Assembly (NCBI RefSeq): GCF_009696275.1
Contig: NZ_VUMI01000006.1
Coordinates: forward strand, 117,003-181,002
Direction: 5' to 3'
Source: Eisenbergiella porci
GTDB lineage: Bacteria; Bacillota; Clostridia; Lachnospirales; Lachnospiraceae
Length of the DNA: 64,000 nt
Positions 1 to 8,589 of this stretch are shown here, one piece after another. The notes beneath the pieces were generated by a model, which was not told the DNA's origin, did no database searches, and saw only the letters and a list, made by a program, of their open reading frames with translations. Within the stretch, counting starts at the first letter, position 1, and each line of letters opens with the position of its first letter. The translations under genes and the position numbers were made by a program.

Positions 1-748
1 AATCCCTGTATTCGAAACCCATTCCTATGGACTGAAGGATGAAGAAACGGCCCGGTTCTTTGATGGGAATGAATTTGAAATCGGTATTTCCATGGGCTGG
101 CAGCGGCTGATTCCCCAGTCCGTGCTGGATCGGTTTGCACACGGTATTTTCGGCTTCCACGGAAGCTGCGGTTATCTGCCCTACGGCCGGGGGCGTTCTC
201 CGCTGAACTGGTCGGTTATCAACGGGGACACCCGGTTTATTCTGAATCTATTTCAGTATGATGCGGATCCCGACAGCCCGAATGTATTTGCCAATGAAAT
301 GTTTTCCATCAATCCTCATGATACCATCCGTACGCTGCAGTACAAAAACATCCTGGCCTCCAGGCGGCTGATTCAGAAGCTTCTGGAAGCGTACAGGAAG
401 GATGGGATCACCATAAACAGACAGTCCAGGGATTTCAGCGGCTGGTACAACAAACGGACTGCCGCGGACGGGAAAATCGATTTTCATGGGAAAACAAGGG
501 ATATCTATAACCTGGTCAGAGGAGTGACCCGCCCCTTCCCCGGAGCCTTCTGCCTGTGCGGGGAGGACAGGGTTACGGTATGGAGTGTCCACCCCTTTGA
601 CGAAATCATGGATTTCTCCGCTTATGCGCCGGGAGAAATCATAGACAGCATTGACGGAAAGCTGATAGTCCGCACAGTGGACGGTTCTCTTTTGATCGAG
701 GAATATGAATGCGGCCGCAGGCTGCTTCCGGGAGACAGGCTGGAGTAA
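1..748 (+). CDS. Formyltransferase family protein (sugar N-formyltransferase-like), 5' truncated by window
   Basis: The frame is open from the second base of the window, so the gene begins upstream; about 248 residues are visible. They contain the formyltransferase loop block (FHGS, then LPYGRGRSP and NW..INGD, visible residues ~50-80) and a small C-terminal beta domain of the kind that follows the catalytic domain in methionyl-tRNA and sugar formyltransferases. Family knowledge: these enzymes move a formyl group from N10-formyl-tetrahydrofolate to an amine. In a glycan locus the likely substrate is an amino sugar nucleotide rather than Met-tRNA; that is inference. One oddity: the Asn expected two residues before the catalytic His seems to be Gly, so activity or substrate may differ. 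The next gene follows after ~110 bp in the same direction. Confidence 0.75.
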   Translation, partial: IPVFETHSYGLKDEETARFFDGNEFEIGISMGWQRLIPQSVLDRFAHGIFGFHGSCGYLPYGRGRSPLNWSVINGDTRFILNLFQYDADPDSPNVFANEMFSINPHDTIRTLQYKNILASRRLIQKLLEAYRKDGITINRQSRDFSGWYNKRTAADGKIDFHGKTRDIYNLVRGVTRPFPGAFCLCGEDRVTVWSVHPFDEIMDFSAYAPGEIIDSIDGKLIVRTVDGSLLIEEYECGRRLLPGDRLE

Positions 749-861
749 GGCGGTCATATAAGGGCGTGGCTGTTTCAGGTAACGGTCTAGCCCCGTCTGA
801 ACGGTTACTGTTTCTGGCCTCTTAAGGCCGGCCCGACTGATCAGTTAGGAAAGGGTTACGT
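749..861 (+). other. Intergenic leader with small hairpins
   Basis: Short spacer before the DUF2334 gene. It contains a GTAAC...GTTAC pair (around 773-806) with an inner CCGT/ACGG stem, and a GGCCT-CTTA-AGGCC hairpin (~819-832). The CTGAACGGTTAC stretch resembles CTGAACAGTTAC in the spacer at 24.76 kb, so both may be degenerate copies of one intergenic repeat. No T-run follows, so these are not clear terminators. Confidence 0.35.
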
Positions 862-1599
862 ATGAAGATTGCGATTCGAATGGATGATATTACGGCAGAT
901 ATGAACTGGAAAAATTTCCTGGCGCTGAAGGAGCTGTTCGACAGGCACGGTATCTGCCCTCTGATCGGCGTGGTGCCGGATAACCGGGATGAAAATCTGC
1001 GTATGGATCCTCCCAGGGAAGACTTCTGGGAGTATCTTGGTAAGCTGCGCGGGCAGGGCTGGGTAATTGCGCAGCATGGGCAGTATCACCGGTATACCAC
1101 TCAAAAAGGAGGATGCTTTCCCCTGAACCGCTTTTCCGAGTATGCAGGCGTACCTTATGAAAAACAGAAAAGCATGATTGAGGAAGGGAAAAAAATACTG
1201 GAGGATAAGGGGATCAGGACGGATATTTTTATGGCGCCGGGGCATACCTTTGACAGGAATACGTTGAAGGCGCTGAGAGAATGCGGTTTCAGATACCTTA
1301 CCGATGGTTTCGGAAAATCACCCTATTCCCGGGAGGGGCTGACCTTCCTCCCCATATCCAGCCGTAAAAAAGATTGTTTTAAGGACAGGGAAGGCTATAC
1401 TACCCTGGTAATCCACGCCAACGGAATGAGCGAGGCGGAAATCGGCTGGTATGAAAGAATGCTTGCAGAGTATCCGGATCGGTTTATTTCCTATGGTCAG
1501 CTGCTGACGCTTCCTGTCACAAAACGCGGTTTTGCAGGAAATCTTGCTGAATATATACAGGCTTCCTGCAAACGGATCCTGGTGAAGCTGCTTTCCTGA
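862..1599 (+). CDS. DUF2334 / polysaccharide deacetylase-like protein
   Basis: A 245-residue soluble protein beginning IRMDDIT, the paired Asp of the DUF2334 branch of the NodB-like carbohydrate esterase fold. Other likely metal or catalytic positions are QHGQYH (~residues 73-78) and APGHTFD (~130). Proteins of this branch are usually assumed to remove acyl groups from glycans or lipid-linked sugars. It is cytoplasmic as drawn, with no signal peptide, which in this locus would fit deacetylation of a precursor. The start is preceded by AGGAAAGG. It lies between a formyltransferase-like gene and two GT4 genes. The exact substrate is not readable from the sequence. Confidence 0.75.
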   Translation: MKIAIRMDDITADMNWKNFLALKELFDRHGICPLIGVVPDNRDENLRMDPPREDFWEYLGKLRGQGWVIAQHGQYHRYTTQKGGCFPLNRFSEYAGVPYEKQKSMIEEGKKILEDKGIRTDIFMAPGHTFDRNTLKALRECGFRYLTDGFGKSPYSREGLTFLPISSRKKDCFKDREGYTTLVIHANGMSEAEIGWYERMLAEYPDRFISYGQLLTLPVTKRGFAGNLAEYIQASCKRILVKLLS

Positions 1600-1610
1600 A
1601 CGGAGTGAGG

Positions 1611-1726
1611 CTGTGAAGAGGGGGCTGTGAAGGGTGGTACTGTAAAGAGGGACACTGTGAAGAGGGGCACAGCAAAGTGATGCTGTAAAGGGTGCTGCTG
1701 TAAAAAGTGTACAGTGCAGGGGTGTC
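1611..1726 (+). repeat. Degenerate ~15-bp tandem repeat (about eight units)
   Basis: Units resembling CTGTGAAGAGGGGCA begin near 1611, 1625, 1640, 1655, 1670, 1683, 1698 and 1712, that is every 13-15 bp. The array fills the spacer between the deacetylase and the next GT4 gene and runs up to the ribosome site of its GTG start. Units are imperfect, mainly GTGAAG versus GTAAAG. Function unknown. Confidence 0.7.
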
Positions 1727-1729
1727 ATC

Positions 1730-2893
1730 GTGAAGGAACACGTACCAGAGACATATAAATTAGGAAAGGCGCAGAAAACGGGAATGAAAACAGTGAGAGT
1801 GCTTCAGGTTCTGGGAGGAACCAGCCTGGGCGGCGCGGAAAGCCGGGTAATGGACAGCTACCGCCACATCGACAGAAACAGAATACAGTTTGATTTTGCC
1901 GTCCACACCGGGGAAAAAGGTTTTTTTGACGAGGAAATCGAGCGTCTGGGAGGGCATATTTACCGTTTCCCCAGGTTCCGGGTTATAAACTGGCCGGCCT
2001 ACCGCAGGGCCTGGAAGGATTTTTTCAGGGAACATCCCGGCTACAGGGCAGTGCACGGACATATGACAAGCACGGCGTCCATTTATCTGCCGATCGCAAA
2101 GAAATCCGGCGTGTCGCTGACGATTGCCCATGCAAGGAGCGCCGGAGTGGATCCGGGGCTTAAGGGGAAGCTGACCCGCTTCCTGAGAAGAAATCTGGGG
2201 AAAAAGGCAGATATGTGCCTGACCTGCTCCCAACTGGCGGGAGAAGCGGTGTTTGGAAAAAAAATGTGGGATGAGGGACGGGTGAAGACGGTTCCCAATG
2301 CCATCGACGCGCCGGCCTTTGCCTATGATGAGAAGATCAGGGAGCGGATGCGGCGCAGCCTGAGCATCCCTGAGGATGCTTTCGTGATAGGCCATGTGGG
2401 ACGGTTTGGCCATATGAAAAATCACCTGTTTCTTCTGGATGTTTTTGCAGCGGTGAATAAAAAACTGCCGGGGGCAAGGCTTTTGCTGGTGGGCGAGGGC
2501 GGCCTGATGGAACAGGTGAAGGAAAAGGCGGCGGCGCTGGGCGTTTTGGAGCAGGTGATTTTCACAGGAAACCAGGGGAAGGTGAGCGATTATTATCAGG
2601 CGATGGATTTCTTTGTGTTTCCCTCCCTGTTTGAAGGCCTTCCCGGGTCGGTAATTGAGGCCCAGGCCTGCGGGCTGCGGTGCCTGATATCCGACAGCGT
2701 AACGCCGGAGGTGCTCATTACAGATCTGGCCGAGGCGAAGCCACTTTCCCTGGGAGCCGGAGACTGGGCTGAAGATGTTCTTTTGAGGAAGGATTACAGG
2801 CGGGAGCAAATGGAGCAGGCAGTCAGGGAGGCTGGCTTTGATGTGTCGGATCAGGTAAAGCTGCTGGAAGAGATATATTTGCAGGAAAAATAA
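1730..2893 (+). CDS. Glycosyltransferase family 4
   Basis: A 387-residue GT-B enzyme. The N-terminal half carries the acceptor-side signature LGGAESRVMDSYR (~30-43); the C-terminal half has HVGRFGHMKNH (~220) and the EX7E motif in EGLPGSVIE (~300), followed by AQACGLRCLISD. This is the RfaG/WcaL-like GT4 pattern of retaining transferases that use nucleotide sugars on a lipid-linked acceptor at the inner membrane face. GTG at 1730 sits directly after the repeat array; ATG at 1784 (MKTVRVLQVLGG) matches the usual N-terminus of the family better, but its ribosome site AGGAAAGG is ~14 nt away. Either start leaves the fold complete. Confidence 0.88.
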   Translation: MKEHVPETYKLGKAQKTGMKTVRVLQVLGGTSLGGAESRVMDSYRHIDRNRIQFDFAVHTGEKGFFDEEIERLGGHIYRFPRFRVINWPAYRRAWKDFFREHPGYRAVHGHMTSTASIYLPIAKKSGVSLTIAHARSAGVDPGLKGKLTRFLRRNLGKKADMCLTCSQLAGEAVFGKKMWDEGRVKTVPNAIDAPAFAYDEKIRERMRRSLSIPEDAFVIGHVGRFGHMKNHLFLLDVFAAVNKKLPGARLLLVGEGGLMEQVKEKAAALGVLEQVIFTGNQGKVSDYYQAMDFFVFPSLFEGLPGSVIEAQACGLRCLISDSVTPEVLITDLAEAKPLSLGAGDWAEDVLLRKDYRREQMEQAVREAGFDVSDQVKLLEEIYLQEK

Positions 2894-2980
2894 ACGTCAA
2901 GGAAAAGGCGGCCGGGATTGCGGCGGTCAGGCCAGGATTTTGCCGCAGCCGGATTTTTACATCTGCCAGGAGAAATATTA

Positions 2981-4138
2981 ATGAAGAAAAAAGTTATGCT
3001 TATTGTACCTATGCTGCATCAGGGAGGCTTTGAACGGGTCTGCGTAGCTACTGCGCGCCTGCTGGAGCCGTTTTATGAAGTTTATATTGTGATTTTCAGC
3101 GCTAGGGATATTGCTTATGATATCAGGGGGCTCCATGTGATCGACCTGCATATGGGGGCGTCTGAGGGAAAGCTGCTTAAGATTCGCAATGTATTCCGCA
3201 GGAGCCGGAGGGTAAGCGCACTGAAAAAGGATTTGGGAATCGATATTGCATACAGCTTCGGCCCCACAGCCAATCTGGTAAATGTGTTTTCCAGATCCCG
3301 TGGAAAGACCTGGTGCGGTGTCCGCAGCTATATGGATATGGGAAATCCCAGGCTTCTGAAGCTTTTCTGTAGCAGAGCGGATCGGATAATCAGCTGTTCC
3401 CGTACGATTGAGAAAGAAATACGGGAAAAATTCGACTGTCAGACTACCTCTACGCTTTATAATCCTTTTGATATCAAAGAGGAAGAGGAACGGGCGCAGG
3501 AGGAGGAAAGCCGACTTCCTTTTCAGGACTGCGGGCCGGTGGTGGTGTCCATGGGGCGCGAGGACGATGTAAAGGGCTTCTGGCATCTGGTAAAAAGCTT
3601 TTCCCTGGTTCATCGCAGGCTGCCGGATTCCCGGCTGGTGATTGTGGGAGAGGGCGATTTCCTGGAGTACTGGAAGCTGTCTGAGGCGCTGGGGATTTCG
3701 GATGCGGTAAGCTTCCCGGGGGTAAAGAAGAATCCCTTCCCGTGGCTGAAGCTGGGAAGTATTTATGTGATGACTTCCTTAAACGAAGGCTTTCCCAATG
3801 TGCTTGTGGAGGCCATGGCCCTTGGCAAGCCGGTGATTTCCACCAACTGCATGACCGGGCCGGCGGAGATCCTCATGGATGATTTTGAGGCTTATGTGGG
3901 AAAAGAAGAGTATGTGGACGGAGACTACGGTATTCTGATTCCCAACCTGGAAACGCAGAAAAATCTGGATGCCAGGGTGATTACGCGGGAAGAGGAGCTT
4001 CTGGCGGAACAGATGCTGCGCCTGCTGACGGATCAGAAGCTGCATAAAAAATATGCCGATGCGGCGCTTAAGAGGGCGGCCTGCTTTTCCAATGAAGCTT
4101 ATGTGGAACAGCTCCGCGGGATGGCGGAGGATGTGTGA
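2981..4138 (+). CDS. Glycosyltransferase family 4
   Basis: A GT-B/GT4 enzyme of 385 residues. The ATG at 2981 is chosen over an upstream in-frame start because CCAGGAGA ends ~8 nt before it and the protein then begins with the beta-strand KKVMLIVPMLHQGGFERV. Donor-side features are SMGREDDVKGFWHL (~190) and EX7E in NEGFPNVLVE (~270), followed by AMALGKPVISTNCMTGPAEIL. The PAE motif after the second Glu is typical of capsule GT4s. It is the last gene before a bidirectional terminator, so it closes the left-hand operon. Confidence 0.88.
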   Translation: MKKKVMLIVPMLHQGGFERVCVATARLLEPFYEVYIVIFSARDIAYDIRGLHVIDLHMGASEGKLLKIRNVFRRSRRVSALKKDLGIDIAYSFGPTANLVNVFSRSRGKTWCGVRSYMDMGNPRLLKLFCSRADRIISCSRTIEKEIREKFDCQTTSTLYNPFDIKEEEERAQEEESRLPFQDCGPVVVSMGREDDVKGFWHLVKSFSLVHRRLPDSRLVIVGEGDFLEYWKLSEALGISDAVSFPGVKKNPFPWLKLGSIYVMTSLNEGFPNVLVEAMALGKPVISTNCMTGPAEILMDDFEAYVGKEEYVDGDYGILIPNLETQKNLDARVITREEELLAEQMLRLLTDQKLHKKYADAALKRAACFSNEAYVEQLRGMAEDV

Positions 4139-4190
4139 AAGGTAAAATTCAATTGTAATGGCTTGTAAATTCCCGCTGTTTGCGGTTGAA

Positions 4191-4233
4191 AAAACTGCGG
4201 TATCCACCTGAAAAAGATGGATGCCGCAGTTTT
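4191..4233. terminator. Bidirectional intrinsic terminator
   Basis: A 16-bp stem (4191-4206 pairing with 4218-4233, one G-T wobble) around an 11-nt loop, flanked by A-rich sequence on the left and T-rich on the right. It lies between convergent genes ending at 4138 (+) and 4268 (-) and can serve both. Confidence 0.9.
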
Positions 4234-4267
4234 CTTATTATTTGCCTGAATGCATTTTTATAAAAAA

Positions 4268-5998
4268 TTATAATTTCAATCCCCGGTATCTGTTAAAGCA
4301 TGCAAAGATTTCCTGCCGTCTGGGAACCGCCAGATCCGTGGGCAGATAGCCGGAGCCGGCCAGTGCGGACAGGCCTTTTTTTTCAATCAGTGAAAGAAAG
4401 GAATCCACAAGCATACGCAGGCTGGTCTGACCGTTAAACATACTTTTTTCCGCCAGGGCAAGCATATAGGAAAGGGCGGCGGTCTGTTCCGAATCGGCAA
4501 GCTGTTCCAGGTAGCGCAGGTCGATGTCCTCATGTCCAATCTGAATGTTTTCCCGGCCGTGGACCTTGGTTTTCAGCCGTTCATCCCTGCGAAGCTCTGG
4601 ACGATAGCCGGGAGTGCGGCGGAAGGATGGCAGTTCGGGATCAGGGAGCGGCTGGGGCATTCCCGCTTCCGGTGTTTCCTGATTGCGGGAGGCGTAGAGG
4701 GCGGCTTCTTTTTTGGCAAAAGCGGTTATGTCTTTGGGAACATAGCGATCCATCTGGATTACCGCATCTGCGATGTAAAAATAGGAACCGGAGCTTCCGG
4801 CAACAATTACGGAAGAAATGCCGCATTTTTCATAGAGGAAACGGGCGCGTTCAATGAAGGGAGTGATAGGCTCCTCTTCCCGGCAGACCACGCGCTGCAT
4901 CAGCTCGTCGCGTATCATGAAATTAGTGGCGCAGGTGTCCTCGTCTATCAGGAAAAGTGAGGTTCCGCTTTCCATGCCTTCTATGACATTGGCGGCCTGT
5001 GAGGTGCTTCCGCTGGCATCCTCCGTATAGAAGGCTTTGGTATCCTTTCCGTTGGGAAGGTTATTGATGAACATGGATATGTCCGTTTTTTTGATGCTGC
5101 GGCCATCCTCTGCGCGTATTTTCAGGGCGCTGTCATCAGTGATGACATATTCCCTGCCGTCGCCTGCGATATGGTTGTATACGCCAAGCTCCAGAGCCTC
5201 AAGGAGCGTGGATTTCCCATGATATCCGCCGCCTACGATCAGGGTGATTCCTTTCCTGATGCCCATGCCGGTAATCGGCCCATGATGGGGCAGATTCAGT
5301 GTGATTTCCATGGAAGAGGGGGAGGTGAAGGGAATGCCTTCTTTCATGGGGAGGTCCGATACCCCGGACTGCCTGGGAAGGATGGAACCATTGGCTACAA
5401 ACGCACACAAATCCAGGGCAGGCAGCTGGGTGCGGATATAATGCTGGTCCTCAGCCAGATGGATGACGCTTTGTACCTTGGCGGGGGAGAGCTTTTTGTA
5501 AAAGCAGACCGTCTGTACGCAGGCCGGCAGGAAATCAAAGAGAATGCGTTCCAGCTGTGACGCGTTGATAGTCCTTCCATTGGCCGGAAAACCAGCGGCA
5601 AAACGGAATAACAGGCCGCCGTTTTCCGGGTTGATGGTTACGGCGGAACGCTCCAGAATTTCCTGGCCGCAGCGGCTGACACTGATCAGCCCGCTTTTGC
5701 CGGAGCCTTTGGCCTTGAAGGTATACTTTTCGATCTCCTGGTAAAAAAGCCGGTTCAGGTAGTCCTGTAGCGCAACCTTTTTATAGCGGGTATCATAAAG
5801 CCCGGCAGGAAATCCGGCGGTTTTTCCGTCAACAAGGATGCTCAGGCGGGACGGAGAGGCAAAGGGATCCCCTTGGACATGGTCAATGGATAAGACATAA
5901 TTGCGGAAGGAATAGCTTCCTTTTAAATCCTTGTAGGCAGGATAGCTTTTATGGTCGATGGCACGAAGCGCACGACGCAGGTCTTCTGAATTTTTCAT
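4268..5998 (-). CDS. ABC-class P-loop ATPase (COG3044 type)
   Basis: A 576-residue soluble protein of the predicted ATPase of the ABC class family, close to the family's usual length. The Walker A is GGGYHGKST (~residue 257), the signature-like stretch is ASGSTSQAANVIEG (~330), and Walker B is SLFLIDEDTCATN (~345). The N-terminal ~240 residues form the family-specific domain and there are no membrane segments, so this is not a transporter component. The biochemical role of the family is not established. It is transcribed against the glycan operons and looks like an unrelated resident gene. The ATG is preceded by AGAAAGGA. It shares the terminator at 4191-4233 with the GT4 gene. Confidence 0.8.
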   Translation of the reverse strand: MKNSEDLRRALRAIDHKSYPAYKDLKGSYSFRNYVLSIDHVQGDPFASPSRLSILVDGKTAGFPAGLYDTRYKKVALQDYLNRLFYQEIEKYTFKAKGSGKSGLISVSRCGQEILERSAVTINPENGGLLFRFAAGFPANGRTINASQLERILFDFLPACVQTVCFYKKLSPAKVQSVIHLAEDQHYIRTQLPALDLCAFVANGSILPRQSGVSDLPMKEGIPFTSPSSMEITLNLPHHGPITGMGIRKGITLIVGGGYHGKSTLLEALELGVYNHIAGDGREYVITDDSALKIRAEDGRSIKKTDISMFINNLPNGKDTKAFYTEDASGSTSQAANVIEGMESGTSLFLIDEDTCATNFMIRDELMQRVVCREEEPITPFIERARFLYEKCGISSVIVAGSSGSYFYIADAVIQMDRYVPKDITAFAKKEAALYASRNQETPEAGMPQPLPDPELPSFRRTPGYRPELRRDERLKTKVHGRENIQIGHEDIDLRYLEQLADSEQTAALSYMLALAEKSMFNGQTSLRMLVDSFLSLIEKKGLSALAGSGYLPTDLAVPRRQEIFACFNRYRGLKL

Positions 5999-6639
5999 GG
6001 GGTTTTTTGGTCCTTTCTGTAAAGCTTTTTTGTGATATCGGGCAGCTGTTTTGTGTTTTCCTACATATTCCCCAAAAATCAGTTAAAATAGTTTACAGGA
6101 ATATTTTTTTAATCCGGCAGCACTTTTTTGCGGTATTTGGTCAATGCATGGTCTTCATTTACAACTGCGTTATCTGTACTTTATCACAGGATTGCGGGGA
6201 GTGCAAAGAGTAATGACGGCAAAGGAAAAAGGATTTGTATTTTGGGGTCAGGTCTGTTATTTCTTCATTGACTGTATATAAGAATACTGGCGAGGGTGAT
6301 GTTGGAAGAGGTGATTGCTATTAGCAAAAGACCTTTTAATGGTGCATTATACAGACTGGGTATTGCCATAGGCGTTTTAGTTGCCTCTGCCTTTATATTA
6401 CCAAGATCATTCAAAGGCGGTTACCTTTCTGGCCTCATATTCCACCTCAGCTTCAACTCCATGTGGCAGGAATCCGTAGTATTTCCATAATATCGGAATC
6501 CTGGAAAGCCGTTCATCATTGGAGTGCATGAGGAAAAAGCTGAAGCGGGAACGGCTCCTGTAAACGCCGGATCTTTTATGTCATACAGCAGAAAAAATAG
6601 GAACTGCTGCAGCGATATACAGTTTATCAGGGACGCGAA
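5999..6639. other. Gene-poor spacer; weak 64-codon ORF at 6296-6490
   Basis: About 640 bp between two leftward genes. It must contain the promoter of the ATPase gene but no confident -35/-10 pair was found. On the plus strand a 64-codon ORF (6296-6490, GTG then ATG) has one hydrophobic stretch (GIAIGVLVASAFIL); it has no convincing ribosome site and no recognised family, so it is not called as a gene. It could be a decayed membrane-protein fragment. Confidence 0.4.
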
Positions 6640-7824
6640 TTAATGTGTTTCAAGATAAGCTTTCAATTCAGGAATCTCATTCGTCAGCATTTCTGTAAAG
6701 TAAACCGCCCCTTTTTCATTCAGATGGTCGGCATCTCCAAAATATTGAAGGTTCGTCTGATAACGTTCATCATGGGAATAATCGTAATACGTAATATTGT
6801 ATTCAACAGCGATATCCTGTATTTTACTGTAGAATTCATATAAAAAATCTGCAGAGACATATTGATTATAGTATTGTGTATAGGGGGTTGTGATCAATAT
6901 GGGAGTAATATTTCTTTCTTTGCATAATTCAATTATATTTCGCAGATCCTGTTCTTTATCCTCTTCAAAATAATCTGTTTTCCCTTCAAAATGCCTTTGA
7001 TATCGGGCATATCCCTTGGCCTCAAATTCCTGTACCTTTTCAGCACCGTAAATTTGTTCCGGATTTTCAGGAGCAGGTGCCTGCGGTGTATCAGAAGATT
7101 CCCCCTCTCCCTGCAGCTCACCTTCGGCAGCAGGCGCTTCTGTTCCCGGAGCAGCATCCGGTGAGGCTTCCGCGGCATATACAATATTCTGGCGGTTATC
7201 CGACAATGAGGGGAAGGAAATCGGCGGTTTAAACAGGTCGAAGATTCCATCACCTGCTGAAAGAATAGGAAATCTTACAGCAACAAGATCCTTATACAAG
7301 CTGTAGTCGGGATTGTACTGGGGAGACAGCAGGCGGTAATACCTGATACTGATGGCTTCTATATCATTGGGGTCAGTTGCCTCACGGTTAAAGGAAAAGT
7401 AGGAAACCGGAATAAAGGCGATGCTTCCCTCTGTAAAAGCGTCCTTATGCATATTTAACAGCGCATAATCGTATTCAAAGGACTGGCTGGTCAGTGCGAA
7501 ATTAAAACATTTCAGCCCGCGATCCTTAAGGGCTGACCAGTCGAAAGCACATTGACCGTGCGAACTTCCGAAATTAGCGATTTGAATTGTCTCCGGGACA
7601 AAATTAAAGGCATTGATTTCCGCTATGGGATTATCTGATTTTTGTTCATACATAATATCCAGATAGAATAAACAAAACAGGGTGATACAAACAGCCAGGA
7701 CACTTTTTACCAGAAATGATTTCATAGGCTTTTTATCAGAATCCATAAGTATGGCTTCTGAAATCAACTCCTTTCCAGGGAAGATTGAAAAATATACGGA
7801 AACATATGATACTATTTGAGACAT
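6640..7824 (-). CDS. Membrane-anchored SGNH-hydrolase-like protein (DltD/AlgX-like)
   Basis: Up to 394 residues, with one membrane anchor (FLVKSVLAVCITLFCLFYLDI, ~residues 36-56) and an extracytoplasmic domain. The nucleophile block is NFGSSHGQ (~90) and the Asp-x-x-His block is DADHLNEKG near the C-terminus, as in SGNH hydrolases and the O-acetyl/D-alanyl transferases DltD and AlgX. A low-complexity Ala/Pro/Glu insert (~205-250) splits the domain. ATG codons at 7824, 7746 (MDSDKK) and 7725 (MKSFLV) are all possible; none has a well-placed ribosome site, and 7746 gives the most usual N-terminus. A role in acyl modification of a surface polymer is inference. Confidence 0.7.
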   Translation of the reverse strand: MSQIVSYVSVYFSIFPGKELISEAILMDSDKKPMKSFLVKSVLAVCITLFCLFYLDIMYEQKSDNPIAEINAFNFVPETIQIANFGSSHGQCAFDWSALKDRGLKCFNFALTSQSFEYDYALLNMHKDAFTEGSIAFIPVSYFSFNREATDPNDIEAISIRYYRLLSPQYNPDYSLYKDLVAVRFPILSAGDGIFDLFKPPISFPSLSDNRQNIVYAAEASPDAAPGTEAPAAEGELQGEGESSDTPQAPAPENPEQIYGAEKVQEFEAKGYARYQRHFEGKTDYFEEDKEQDLRNIIELCKERNITPILITTPYTQYYNQYVSADFLYEFYSKIQDIAVEYNITYYDYSHDERYQTNLQYFGDADHLNEKGAVYFTEMLTNEIPELKAYLETH

Positions 7825-8005
7825 TCGTTCTGTATTATCATAGTCAGTACTATATTCTACTACGTTAATGGAAAAATATACAAGTTAAAATAAAGGATTA
7901 CGGTAAAATTAAAAAAAATTTAAGGTTTTGCATAAAAGATTATTCAGCACTATCCAGGAAAAATATTCCACCTAATAATATGTTCCAACTGCTTTTGCAC
8001 TTTTA

Positions 8006-8024
8006 TTTGACAATTACTGTCAAA
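8006..8024. promoter_or_regulatory. Operator-like inverted repeat TTTGACA-5-TGTCAAA
   Basis: A perfect 7-bp inverted repeat with a 5-bp spacer in the AT-rich region between divergently oriented genes. It lies ~40 bp upstream of the sigma-A-like promoter at 8060-8088. It could bind a dimeric regulator; no regulator gene is nearby. Confidence 0.4.
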
Positions 8025-8059
8025 AAATTATTAAATTTTTAGAAACTTCTAATAAAAAG

Positions 8060-8088
8060 TTGAAAATGGCGGAATGCAGAAGTATAAT
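8060..8088 (+). promoter_or_regulatory. Sigma-A promoter TTGAAA-17-TATAAT
   Basis: TTGAAA at 8060-8065 and a consensus TATAAT at 8083-8088 with the ideal 17-bp spacing. It points right, toward the IS remnant and the CotH operon, and is the best promoter seen in the window. Confidence 0.75.
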
Positions 8089-8140
8089 GTATAGAATTTG
8101 GTGAAAGGAAACACTAAACACTTTATAAAGTTAATGTCTG

Positions 8141-8575
8141 TATAAGGGGGTTAAATCCCTCGCCTTAAGGCGAAGCCTTTAGGTCAACCCCATAGCTTCA
8201 AGTGAGAAATACTAGGCTTGAGGTGATAGAATGGAAAATTACAGGAAGTCAGCACATGCAACATATGATATCAAGTATCATATAGTATGGATTACGAAAT
8301 ACAGGAAGCCGGTAATTGTAGGAAAAATAGCGGAACGAACAAGAGATCTGATAAGGCAGGTATGCCAGACAAAGGAAGTGGAAATATTGTCAGGTCACGT
8401 AGAAAAGGATCACATACATCTGTTGGTATCAGTATCACCGCATGAGGTGATAGCCGAATATATAAAAAATCAGAATCTCGAAGAAAGAAGGAAGAACGAT
8501 AACTTTGAGATAGGTCAACTTTAGGCGGCTTTAGCCGCTAGTCCGAACCTGCCGGCTTTAGCCGGCAATGGTTCA
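8141..8575 (+). mobile_element. Internally deleted IS200/IS605-family element
   Basis: Both ends carry the subterminal palindromes expected of this family. On the left, GGGGTT (8147-8152) pairs with AACCCC (8186-8191) around the perfect palindrome CGCCTTAAGGCG (8161-8172). On the right are GCGGC-TTTA-GCCGC (8525-8538) and GCCGGC-TTTA-GCCGGC (8551-8566), the latter extended by GAACC/GGTTC. The transposase inside is internally deleted. Exact ends are uncertain because this family makes no target duplication. The element sits between the promoter at 8060 and the CotH gene. Confidence 0.8.
8231..8524 (+). pseudogene. tnpA: IS200/IS605 TnpA transposase, internal deletion
   Basis: A 97-residue ORF starting behind GAGGTGAT. 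Residues 1-74 match the N-terminal part of Y1 HUH transposases: the SAHATYDIKYHIVW start and the metal-binding HIH at residues 61-63. Residues from ~75 (AEYIKNQ) match the extreme C-terminus of the family. The segment between, about 45 residues in intact members and containing the catalytic Tyr, is missing in frame. The protein should therefore be unable to cleave DNA, and the copy could move only if helped in trans. The ends are still present, so the deletion looks fairly recent. Confidence 0.85.
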
Positions 8576-8589
8576 GTTAAGGAGAAAAT

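Noticed and set aside
1611..1726. CRISPR-like array
   Set aside because: Units are only ~15 bp, imperfect and have no unique spacers; no cas genes are present.
1318..1728. Minus-strand ORF with Leu/Thr/Ser-rich repeats
   Set aside because: The repetitive peptide is only the 15-bp DNA repeat read backwards; the rest is antisense to the DUF2334 gene.
6007..6213. 68-codon plus-strand ORF upstream of the COG3044 gene
   Set aside because: No ribosome site, no family, and it overlaps the region that must hold the promoter of the leftward gene.
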